Shown here piece after piece: positions 11,769 through 23,800 of a stretch of 64,000 bases of DNA (position 1 is the first letter of the stretch; each line of letters opens with the position of its first letter). Position numbers and translations under genes: made by a program. A model generated the notes under the pieces. It saw only the letters and a program-made list of their open reading frames with translations. It was not told where the DNA came from and did not search any database. The DNA is from Numida meleagris (Eukaryota > Chordata > Aves > Galliformes > Numididae): positions 23,832,331-23,896,330 of the forward strand of contig NC_034415.1 of assembly GCF_002078875.1 (NCBI RefSeq), given 5' to 3'.

Positions 11769-11852
11769 CTACTCTTTTGCCTCTAGGAAAAGGGTTTCTT
11801 GAGGATACAGTTTTACCTCCAGTAATGATTTATTTGGATCCAGCTGGGTCAC
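11769..11852 (-). CDS. FAF1: FAF1 terminal coding exon: last UBX strands and stop
   Basis: The CAG acceptor is at 11853-11855 and coding runs 11852-11769, ending in TAG (11769-11771). It encodes VTQLDPNKSLLEVKLYPQET then LFLEAKE and stop, equivalent to human 624-650 (Tyr for Phe before PQET). This completes the beta-grasp UBX fold and the C terminus, at the same residue as in human. The 3' untranslated region follows in the same exon. Confidence 0.97.
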   Translation of the reverse strand: MTQLDPNKSLLEVKLYPQETLFLEAKE

Positions 11853-14800
11853 CTGTAAAGACAAGAATGAACAGATAAGTGTAAGTAAACTATTCTGAAC
11901 CGCTTATCTTCTCAGTTGAGATTTTTTACTGGGAGAGATCTGTCAGTGGTAGTGGAAGCTGTCAGCACAATTCCCAGAACATGGTGGAGAAATGAATAGA
12001 ACTGCCACGCAAGTCCATTGAACACCAAGTGCAGTGCAAGGCAAGTGGTAAAAACACTCTGTGGTAAGCAGAAGGGAGAGAGCAGGACCTTCCTCCTTTC
12101 ACCGAGAGCGAGATGCTATATCAGCTCACCATCTGGCAGAACTGCATCTCAGCCCAACTACTACAGTGTATACATATTATGGATATATATGTGTAAGCAT
12201 AATGTGTCTACATGTCATTTACATTTACACAGTTACATGTGTGCAGTCGTGTTATAGGATTGTTTACTGGAGTCTTGATTTCTTGACACATTTGTAAAGG
12301 AATACATACAATGCAGGTGGGCACGCAGCAGAATTCCAGTGAGAGCTTATTAGTTTTATGCTATGGGTATAAATGCAAATCCATACTCATGAACGTTTTT
12401 CCTGAAGCTAAATTTGTATATAGCTACGACCCTTTCATGCCACTGCTTTCTAAAATCCTCAAATTCTCTGAAAAAAAATCAGTCTCAATCAAACAAAATA
12501 TTATGAGTTAATATAAGAAATTATAAATCTAATATCTTTCTTAAATGCATAATTTACCAACCCTGTTGCCAATTAACAGTACTGTGCCTTTTCTCTTCCC
12601 CTCCCAATTAAAACACACAAATTTAAAATATATTTGTATTTCCACTGTATTATTGGATAACTATACTTGTTTAAATAATGAATTACCTTTAAAGAGCCTA
12701 TTGCTTTCTAAGTCCATTGAAATCAACATAGTTTCACCTTTCTGACTGCAACAGAATTTAACAACATATATATAACAGATGCATTTTATTATTTTGTTTT
12801 CCAAAGCAGGGACATATTTTCTTACACTTCTAGTACTGTGGTGAGCTATTGCTAAGTGGCTGAAGAGAAAAATAATTTGTAAAAACACCAGAGTCAATTT
12901 TAGATTCCTATTATCTACAGTCCAATTATGCATTCCTGCAGAGGTGCCGCTTAAATTATTGAAAGGTTAATATCTTAGAAAGCAAATCTGTTATGTAAAA
13001 AACGGCCAAAGTAGTGCATTTAAGTTTGTGATTACAGAAGTATGCTAATTAAGTATCTTGTTGCATTTTTTGATGCTTTAGTATTCTACTACAGTCACTG
13101 CGCTTCAGCACAGAAAAGGAGGTAAACAGGGGTCTCTGCAAGTCACTGCACATAATGCACTGTGCACCTGATAGAAGCAATTCTCCTTTTCAGCTCAAGA
13201 TATTATCTAATTAGACCTCTGCTTTAAAGCCCTGCAACCTCTTTCTGCAAGAAAAAGTAGGAAAGAACAAAAACAAGTCTTCCCTACATGTGATGAAAAC
13301 AACAATGAAAAGCAAATGCGGGCAATGAAAACAATATTCCAGACTGTAAGCGTATGGAAAATTATTATTCGCTTAAGTGTAATTCAAGGTTCATACCCTA
13401 ATCTAAACCCTAAGATTTGCAAACTTCAAGTACTTCCAATTTCAACAATGCATAATGTTATCTCCTCAAAGTCCTTAAGCTTAGAAGGTTAGTTGAAAGC
13501 GTTGTGGAGGGCCTGCAGCAAAAGGACTGTGCAGATTTTCACCATAATTTCAGTGTGCTGCTTAATTCACTGAGGGACAGCAGAGTTTGCAAATGTTTAC
13601 ACCATTACCCAATTAACTAACAATATGGCTCATGCATCTGTCAACAAACAAAGCTGTTGTTGCTTTGTTTTAGCTCCTTGGCATTTTCTGTTCATATAGG
13701 TCGCCATTGTACTTAATTATCACACCATAACCCTTCTGCAGCTTCTACTTTGTTATTTGTGGTTTGTAAACATGATGTTCACTACAAAGAATAGCAGCCT
13801 TATTAGTGAATCCACCTCCTACCAAACTAACTGGTTTCTCTTGTAAATATATGAAATATAAGACCTAAGATGCTTTGAAAGTATTTTTGAATAGACTTAG
13901 AAACCGAAGAATTATGTATAATAGATACTGAAGAGGAGCCGTAACCCACGAGGATGTGTCCAGTACAGCATATTAATGAATTGTATTAAGTAAATTTACG
14001 TGAGTTATCTCACAATGCAAAGTATTCAAATATCATCACATTTAAATTTGTGTACTTTGCTGCATCAGCATTAGGACACATTCTAGAGTCCATTTCAGTG
14101 CTGAGACTTCGCTCTCGTGTCACTGCACTGTGTTCTGTTCTAAAGAGTCCTCCTGCACATTATCTAAGTTATACTGTCCAAAACCTCCATACCTGTATTA
14201 TTTAAACATTTATTGCATATTATTGGCAATTATGCAGGAAATAATTTAAGCATGTATTTATATATTTAATCTCATTTGATCCAATTGAACTCACTCGTAG
14301 CATAGGTACCAATAATGCTCAACTACATGCTTTCTTGATTAAGGTTGCAAAATAAATTGAGTTAAGCATTCAGCACTCGCTAATCAAATACCAAAAGCTT
14401 AATGTTTCTCTGTATTTTAAAGTCCTACAGTGTCTGCCTTACTATCAATCACCTGCATGCATTTTTAGAGTCTGCACACACCTCCTGTGGTGAGAGCAAT
14501 TAGTTAGGCAAACGTATTTAAAACATGTATTTTGTTGTTTTCTTGAGGTGAATTCTTAGTATTATAATGAAACGTAAAATAAAAATCCCTAAATTGGGAC
14601 TTGGGGCTGTTCCAAATTTGCATAGTGAGGAGGGTGGGGAAGGAAAGGCATAACGTTGAGATGCTGAGAGTATAATTCAAGTGACAGCAAAATTGCTAAA
14701 TATTCAAGCTCACAGGATTCTGTAGAAGAACATGTATATGCATTTAGCATTGTCCCAAAGCCAAAGCAAACAGTGTCTTAGGAGTTTTCATCTTTGGGCA

Positions 14801-17800
14801 AATGACTTTCTACACAAACTCTGACGCTCTTCAGGGGAAGGTTTCCTAGCAAGGTGCCCAGAGGGCGGTAACAGGACCTTATTTCTGTCAGTGCTGCAAT
14901 CCAGCTGTGAAAGTTTCAAAGTACATTTCAGTTGGTAAAACAGCATTTTTCTTCCATCTGTGGATACAGTTTTACAGGGCCTTATGCTTTGGTGCCACAG
15001 AGCTAAGATTTAATCTTTTAATTCCAAGAGCTTCATTACATAACCTGTGCTGGATTGGTGCACGGGAAATGTATTATTGCAACAGGTATTTGTTCAAATG
15101 AATTCTGTGGTAATTATTTCAACTAAGCACAAAGTAATTGGCCTGAAGTACTTCTGCAGCACTTTGAAGATTGACTGATATCCGACTCTGCAAAACCAAA
15201 AGATAGCTGTGCTAATTTCTGTATTTCTCCTGTAAGAACGTAGTAGCTTTTTAGGCTTTATTTTGAACAAATACCTTGTTTTTGTTTGTTTTTTTAAAGA
15301 CCCATTGGTGAAAAATATTACTAGTATACACAACATTTTGCTCCTTGTCATATCACTTTTGTATTATTTCTGTCTTCCCCTTTGCTGACCTATCCATTCT
15401 ATCGCATGCTCACATCCTGCACAGCTGTACTTTCACAGTTTCAAAGGTGTGGTTCCTTACCCTTCCCAACTCTGCAGGGAAAAGATAAAGACAAAAAAAT
15501 GGCTTAATGCCCAGGAAGGTCATTTAAAAATAAAGAATCAAATACACAATTATTATGACACTTACACAAGCAGTAAATATCACACCCTTCACCTTTCTCT
15601 CCACCCTAGGACAAGGATCTGATTCCTGAGTAGCACAGCCTCTATACTATTTCACATGCATGAATACATTTAATGAATCTAATGGACAAAGAGTTCTTTT
15701 ACTCCATTTCCTAATCCTCCTAAAGTATAAATGCAATAGAAATTACTTAAATGGCACACCTGGTAAAGTACCAGGTCTGTTTAAAAAAAAAACTATATTT
15801 TCAGAATAACACACAAACAAATACAGTGAATTCTTTCCACATATTGAAATATCCATGGGTTATATAGGTAATAAATCCAACTTGTGTAACAACCAAAAGT
15901 AGGGTTACTCCACATAAATATATGCAATTAGATCCGGTTTAGCTGAATAAACTTCAGGATCATTTACATCTGAATTGACGAAAGCCATCACAAATAAGGA
16001 AAAAATAAGTCACAGTAAAAGACTTCTAGTCTCATTTGAACTACAAAGCTTTAACGCAGATATATCACAGTCCATCTTATTTCGCTCAAGTGATTTTCTC
16101 AAAACATTATTTTAGATTCAGCATATTTAATAAGTGTATTTACTAAGCAAAGTAACAGATACCAATAAAACAGAAAACTGATGCTCTAACCTGTACTTTG
16201 AGCAAGCTTTCCAGTCTTAGAAAAGCCGTACAGCTGCCTGAGATATCGTCTACCTAGTGTAAACTGTCGGCAACTGATCATAACTGTTATAAGAAGAGAA
16301 TTTGCTGCACAGATTATAATCAGCGAAAGCATAAAAACTGTAACTGCATGCCTTGTCTTTTTAGACAGTAAATTGAGACAAAAATAGCAACTGTATTCTT
16401 CTTGGTTTTATAAAATACTAAGCACAATGATAGGGCAGTGTAATTAACAAGCCCAAGCTTGACACTGCAGTGTTTCTGTAGTAAGGCCTGGACTATTTGC
16501 TGCTTTTTAAAAGTCCAACATTATGAAGTAATGATTCTACTGAAATTGTTTTAATTGGGAAAAATGCATCATGTTTGTCGAACAAAGCCTTAAAGAACAT
16601 AAACACTAATCATTCTTACATGCACCTTAAAGAAAAGGTGATACTGATAGTATTAAAATATCACAGAAGTTGCCTTATACGTGGAGAGCAAGAAGTCAGG
16701 GTTAGCGTTGGTGTCTGAGCTGGATGAGCTGCCTGCACGCACCCGCCGGTGCAGCTCTCCTGGTGCCAGCAGCTCCCAGACCAGCAGCAGAGAGCTCCAG
16801 ATTTCGGGCGCAGAGGAAGATGCTGTAAAGCTCTCCTCAGGTTTTTTGGTTTTTGTCCCTTCCTTCTGTTTGGTTTGAAATAAATGATCTATTTAGTAAT
16901 TCTCAGTGTGATTTCTCAGGAAAAAAAAGAGAAGCTGATGGAATAGCCTAGAACACCTCTTTTCCTGACAAAGGAAAAGCTCCATCACCTTCACACTATT
17001 TACTTTCAGTTTTCTTGCTGAGTGTAGAAAAGATTTAAATAGTGGCATTTACAGATCAGAGCATTTGTATGCTAAGCGTCCTTTCTGCCGTGCCAAGGAG
17101 CAAAACAGTCTGTTACTTGTGGGCACTGCTGCCAACGTGCTTATACCAAACTAACCATTATTCATGTATTTAATTATTTTAAAAACGTGCTAGCTACAGA
17201 GATGACAAATCCTAGCCCCAGAAAAACTGTAGCTTCCACAGCAGATATTGATGACGTGGTGAAAGAAAGCTGTATCTTCTGAAAGCCTGCAAATATATAA
17301 ATACATGTAGTGCCTCAAATGTACCGCAACAACTTTGCTTTGCATTTGTGGGTCCCAAAGGGGAATGGATAGGAACGCAGTCACTCACGTGAGAGTGATC
17401 TGCGATTGGATTCATATGCACTTAATTATAACCGCAAGGAAAACCAATCCAAAAGGATTTTTATCAAGTTCAAAGGATTAAGATGTTCAGATAGCACAGT
17501 GATATCTACAGTATAACATTGTGATTGGTAGATAGGTAAATAGAATGAAAAGCGCGCCTAAGACTGCGTCGGTGATTTAGTCTGATGTATTACTTATGCA
17601 ATTACCAAAACAGCAGGAGATCATTAAATTTTCTGGTAAGCAGACACAGCATTCTTAGCATCATAGTACTACAAAGGCTCTTCATTGGTATTTTATCATT
17701 ACATTTTCTTCCTATGAGGGGAATAAAACCACAAAATTGACATTAAGCACAAATTCTGCAGAAAAAAAGTAAAAAATGTCTTAGGGCTAGTTTATGGCGT

Positions 17801-20800
17801 ATAATGCCACATCCAACAGCAAAGCTCTGCAGCTTAACTAAGGCATCTTCCTGTGAACAATAACACGCCTCCTCTGAAATAAATGTTTTGTAAAATGGTG
17901 CAGTGCTGAATAAAAGAACACTTCTGGTCAGAGGGATGTGCTTGGATGGAATATATTACTCACATGGTTGGTATTAGACATTGCGTTAACTAATGAGGAT
18001 GACTCAACTAAGAGCTCACATACAGCACTGAGCATTCAGTTCTCTGGTGAATGCTTACTTTAGTGAGTCTTAAGTAGAACAGCTTATCTGAAATGCACTC
18101 CTATTTGCTGAAATTAGTTAAACATTCCCCATATTCAGGCAGAGTTGTCATATGAGATCAGAAACTATATCCACCTATAAAATACAATTATTTTTAGAGT
18201 AAACGTACATCTACATCTCCTTTCAGTGACTTTATATAAGAAGTGGTTTAATCTTTCTCTTTGGGTATCACAGTTAGGCAAACACTAGGTCTAAAGAAGC
18301 TGATCAAGTCTTTAATTCCTGGAAGAAAACATGGAAAATTTTTCTATAATACTTACAGAATTTTTTGCTACATATATGGAAATTATATTTGCACAAAAAT
18401 GGAAATTACATTTCAAGGAGCACGTACGCTCTTATATTCTCAAGAACTACAAGTACTGCTATCAACTTCAGCAGGATGAGAATATCAACTACTCCTTTTG
18501 TAGGTGCTGACCAAAAGAATGTGACACTACTCTGTGAGAGCAACAGACTTCTTAAAACCAACAAAACCTAAGGACTGCACATGCTTCAGCATTCTGGCTG
18601 CAACTATATGTGCTCCGGTCCTCCAGAATTCAAAAGTAATCAGCCCAGTCATTCCACTGTTAACAGTCAACAGGAAGAAAGACCAAAAATCATGCCCTTA
18701 GAAGGGGCACGGGAATATGCTAGTCTGGTATGGCCAATTTACTTAGACAAATTCTCAGTGTCTTAACTAAACTAAACATAACTGCTTGAATAAATAAAAT
18801 AATATATCCTGAGAGAGAGAAAAGGCAAGGGCAGGTAGTATTGACATAATGACAGTTTTAACTGCCAGGAGGAGCAATGTCTAACTTTGTAAGTGCCTGT
18901 GGCCTTCTGAAAATTAGATCATAATAAACAGTTACATGCTACTATCAGATATATTGCCCTGAATAATTCTAAATTATTCGGAATGAAAACAGATGGGCGC
19001 TATTTTATATAGTAGGAAATATAATTAATATTACTGCTTACATTACATGAATCATGTCACATTTTATTCTTCGGAATTCCTCCTCATTCAAGCTACTTTC
19101 CCAGCTTATGTGAATGACTAAATACTAAAACTGCTATTAGGTACAACCATGATACTGCATGAATCTTTTCTCCAGGTAAATATTTCTTTATTCTTTCTAT
19201 CAGGATGATGTTAAAATTGAGAGGTAGTCCTGGACACTCCTCTTTTTCATGAACTATTTAATGAGTTTAAACACCATCTAATGAGTTTAAAAGCTGATTA
19301 TTAGAAGGAATTAGTTTGCACTGGGTGCAGTGCGGGACAATTCATACAAAGAATGGATTCCAGAATGGACTGAAACACACAAAATCGCTAAACTACCCAG
19401 CACAGTCATACGGGGATCAAACTTTACCCTGCTGAGAATATCAGAGGATAGTCACCTGTTCAGATGACTGCTGAGCACTGCAGCTGAACCTACTATCCTG
19501 TTGCATTATTTTCACCATGCGAGTCAAAGAGGATTACTCCCACCAGAATGCTGAAATGAACAATTGTATTTGGTTTTATCTTACTCTGTACTTCTATACA
19601 ACATTAAGAATGGTTTGGCACTGAATATACTGAAATCCTTATTGTACCTAATTTAAATTGACATGTGATTTGAGTTAAATTCACTTTCTGTGCATTCAAG
19701 GGACACAGATTTTTGTTTCTGTTTATTCAAACTGCTGTTGAAATTGGTTAATTAAAAGGATTTAAAAAATCTTAATACTCTAAACAGAGCAAACTGGTTC
19801 TGAATTATTAAGCAACATTTTAAATGCATTTAAATAATCTTAAGTGACTTAACTGGCACCTGATCCTAAGCTCTGTCTCAGAAGAACAAAATGTGAAATA
19901 CTGTAGAAGTCTTGGCTTACCAGGGCTGCCAGATACAGTAAATAAAAAGCTTAAGTCTCTAATGCAGTCTGCAAAATGCAGACTCAATATACTCAAATAT
20001 ATAACTAACGTTCCACTTTAAGGAGAAATGAGCAGAAGAATTTCTAGGCTGCAGCTTTAATTTTTTAGATGAAATTAGTAAGCTCAGTCTTTATTTGCAA
20101 ATGAGATGGACTTGTGAGAGCACGACAGGACCTCACTTTCTGATGCAAATCACAAAACTTCCACAAATGTACCATTAATCCTTGTAGCACTAGTCTAGGT
20201 AAATTTGTTCTGCACATTTTAAGTGAAGCTTCAACTAGATATGGTACACTTCAGCTTCCTTTCTACAGCATGATCAAATGCCCAGTTCACAAGACATTAA
20301 AGAGTTCAGGAAGACTTCTGCAGATCTCCACTGGAGGAAGTGAGGAACCGGTCATTCAGAAGGTCTACAGAGTGCTGGGAGAAGACAGATCAGCCTCAGA
20401 TCCAGGCTGAGATGACTCCTGAAATTAGTGTTTGGGAAGGCTTCTGAGAGAAAGGGATTTGACAGAAAAACTGAATGAGAAAGTTGACTGAGCATGCTAA
20501 TATGCTCAGTGTAAGCTCTTTTTTCATTATAGTTGAATGCATTCTGAAGATTAGAGTGACTGCTGAAAAAAAAGAACTATAATTCTAAAATCAGCACGTA
20601 AATTTAAATAGCATATTCATTTACTTCCAGAAAGCCTTTGCAGGTGCATTTAAGAATAAGGCAGAGAACTTGTAATACTGCTTTTTACTCAGAAAGATGC
20701 GCTTGCCAAGCATTTTCAAACGTAGAGGTACAAATTACCTGCTGGCTCAGTTCACTCGTGTGGAATACCTTGTTGGTAAGGTATGCAGCTCTGTCTTGGT

Positions 20801-23800
20801 TAGGGTACTGAGAAAGGAGGTGGTTAATATCTAATTTCAAGGCTAGCAGAAAGAACAACATAGTCAGTGACAAAGACCCAATAACAAGTTGCTGCATGCG
20901 CTTAAATGCTTTGGAATGTCACTGCTGCTTTAAAAACTACAAGTAGTGTCTAGAAAAGGTTAATCTGTGTATTTACTCATGTGTAGAAGTTTGTATTTAC
21001 AGTAGGGTTATGATACCAACTTTAAGTTAGCTAAGGATATCTGTGTAAGCAACTGGAACATAGAACTAAGATCTAATGAATTTTTATTTACCGAAGAAGT
21101 AAAAATACTTCAACAACATTGTATCAGGATTGATGGCTTTGAAAAGCATACTTTGAAAAACGGGTCAAACTTCTGCTGACAAGTTTCCCACAAGAAAATG
21201 CAGATTTGATTGAAGATAATCCCCTCGTTTAGATATGTCAAACGCTTCTGGGAGTGTGTATGTTATTGTAATATAGATTAGAAGAAAAAATTACTAACTT
21301 GAGAGAAGAAAAAATTACTAACTTGAGAAAAAATGTTTTCATCTAACTGCAGCGAAAGCTCCACAAAGTCATTCTGATAACTTCAAAACAACTTTTTTCT
21401 TCCAAAAATGTTACAGTTTAAATACAGAAAGACAACTGAAATGTTATCTTTTTTCTTGAGCACAAGCACTGCAAGTACTCTTTTTTTTTTCCACAGATTT
21501 CAATGGATGTCTGTGACACACATAGCAGAAGGGGCTTGTCAACTTACACTGCATTTTTAAGAGGCTGTATGCCACGAAGCCTAAGGTAACAAATGCAGTT
21601 AGCACGCTTTCAATGCGTTCATCTTTTCTTTTCTTTCTTTAAACAAACAAACAAAACTCTTCTCTTTGTGGACTAAATTCCAGCTTTCCAAGTCTGTGGA
21701 ACATGGCAGATGTCATTTATAGCTAGAAACCCCCTGGGGATTACTTTCTGCCTGTTAGTTCTGGTGGTCATAATGGCAACCAGATTCATACACTGCCACT
21801 GAGTCAAATCAGCATGAATCATTTATGTGACTCCTCAGACATGGCACTATTAAGTTGGAATCATAGCAAAAAGATGACAGGGTCTTGCAACAGACCAACA
21901 GCTCTGTAGCCTGCCATAAAATTCTCTTTTTCTGCCTCAGTGTTTTCTCCCTTGTAGTTTCACAAATTTACTGCAAGTACCATCCCATTTTAAATTAGTA
22001 GCCTTTTTTCTTTTCCATTCATTTTTTGATTGTTCTCATTTGAGTCGTCCAATCAATTGTAAGTGACAAGGATGTGATTATATACAGATACAGCCAGGCT
22101 AGACAGTAAGGTTTTAAACTGGAAAAATAAAAAATTAGAGTAATGTATTTATAGGTTTTTGTAAACATAAATTTGTACTAAGACAAATGTACAAGAACAG
22201 TGTTTGGACTGTAAAAGATTCTTTTACTTCTGTCGAGTAAACCGAATGATCTACAATACTGGAAACACAGCTGACTTCTAGTCTTTGGTTCCACTGGAAA
22301 TGACATCACATGCTTAAAGAGTAAAGTTAATTAGTGATGAATGACATTCCCTAAATGCTTCTTCTCAGCCTGACTGAATAAGATTCTCAATATAAGACAA
22401 GGTGGAAGAAAAGCTCCAAGCACTACAATCTTGTTTACAGAGTTATGCCAAAAATCTTCAGAAATCACATCCACTCAAGGTCACAACTTGTTAATGACAT
22501 TATTTTCTTCCTCTTTTGGAGTACTTGTATTAGTTGAAATAACTTACAAATAGGATGGCAAAGCAATAGGTTGATGTTACAAAACAGTACTGTCACCATG
22601 CCAGTCAGAGCTCTGTTCCTAGTGAACTTCCTCCGCCGGCAGTGAAGAGGAATAAAATGGAAAAGCGCTCAGATAATGAGTTCCTGTGATGAAAAATGGC
22701 TTAACCAGTCACCTAGAGATTCCCCCAGCCCAGAGCTGCACCAACTCATTTGCAGTACTGGGGGTAGTATGGCCAAAATCTACTATATTTCACCCATCAC
22801 TGCTCGGCTCAGTTTGTAGTCAACTCTGTATCATCCATTATCTTCACCCTTTATGCAGCACCTCCTGTTATCACTGCACAGCTGGACCCACTGACTTTTA
22901 CCTTTGCTGTAAAGTAAAGAATGACTAGATAAAAAGGGAAACTTAAATTGTAGTAGAGAAATTAACACATAGGCATATCTTCAGGGAAATCGAGTAACCA
23001 GTACATAAATATCTGCTGATAAACCAACAGAACTGAATTTGCTTTTGTAAGCAGTATGCAATATTGACTTTGAAAATCAGTCCCAAGCAAGTACATCATC
23101 AGAATTTGGAGGCAGGAAGCATTAAATGATTACTTAGTTGTATGATGTAACAGATGGATGAATAATTCATCACCGGGTACTGATTAGCTCAAAACCACTT
23201 ATTATCTGACACTGAGCCTTCCTCCTGCTCAGGACATAAAATTGCAAAAAAAATGGCAAAAATAAAATGACCAGAAATACCAGCCTGTAACAGACCTAAA
23301 TAGCATACTACAATTGATGCTGTTTTCTTTAAAACAGGAAGCGGGGGATGCCGGCTCACAGTCAGAGTCTACCGACAGTTTTCACTAAATGTGATCCATA
23401 CCTTGTTTGTTTCAGAAACTGAACATTTTTTTAAATGTCACTAGAAACAAATTTTGCAATGCAATTTTGTATGTCACAAGACAGCATTGTTAGGTTAGCA
23501 TCTGGCTTGCTCACAACCACAGAGCTTGGCAGCACTCTAACTTACACATGCATATCTTTTATCTTCTATCGTATAACACACCGGTCATCTAAACATGTAC
23601 AACTCAGAGGCAGTAGTATTATTCCTGGAAGGTATATTTACTCACATCTCTCCTCGGAAAGGTGCCCAGAAGCTTGTATTCCTCCCAAGGATATCCCTTG
23701 GAAGCCACAAAATCAAAGACAACCTGCAGCTTGCTGCTGGCCAGGAAACGTCGCTCAAAGAATTCTCCGCTGGGTGTCCGAATACGCAGTTTGCTGACTG

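Larger units (their letters stand above)
11853..23645 (-). other. FAF1: FAF1 last intron (11.8 kb)
   Basis: This is the largest FAF1 intron in the window, with a GTGAGT donor and CAG acceptor. It splits the UBX domain after the FPR motif. I recognise no CR1 copy in it. It contains an orphan GC-rich frame on the plus strand (16660-16930), a 24-bp tandem duplication (21280-21327), a paired direct repeat (19259-19291) and an inverted SOX-like pair (13646-13670). The stretch 12950-14450 is AT-rich and repeat-free, with many TAATTA-type cores, and could hold conserved regulatory elements. Confidence 0.85.
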
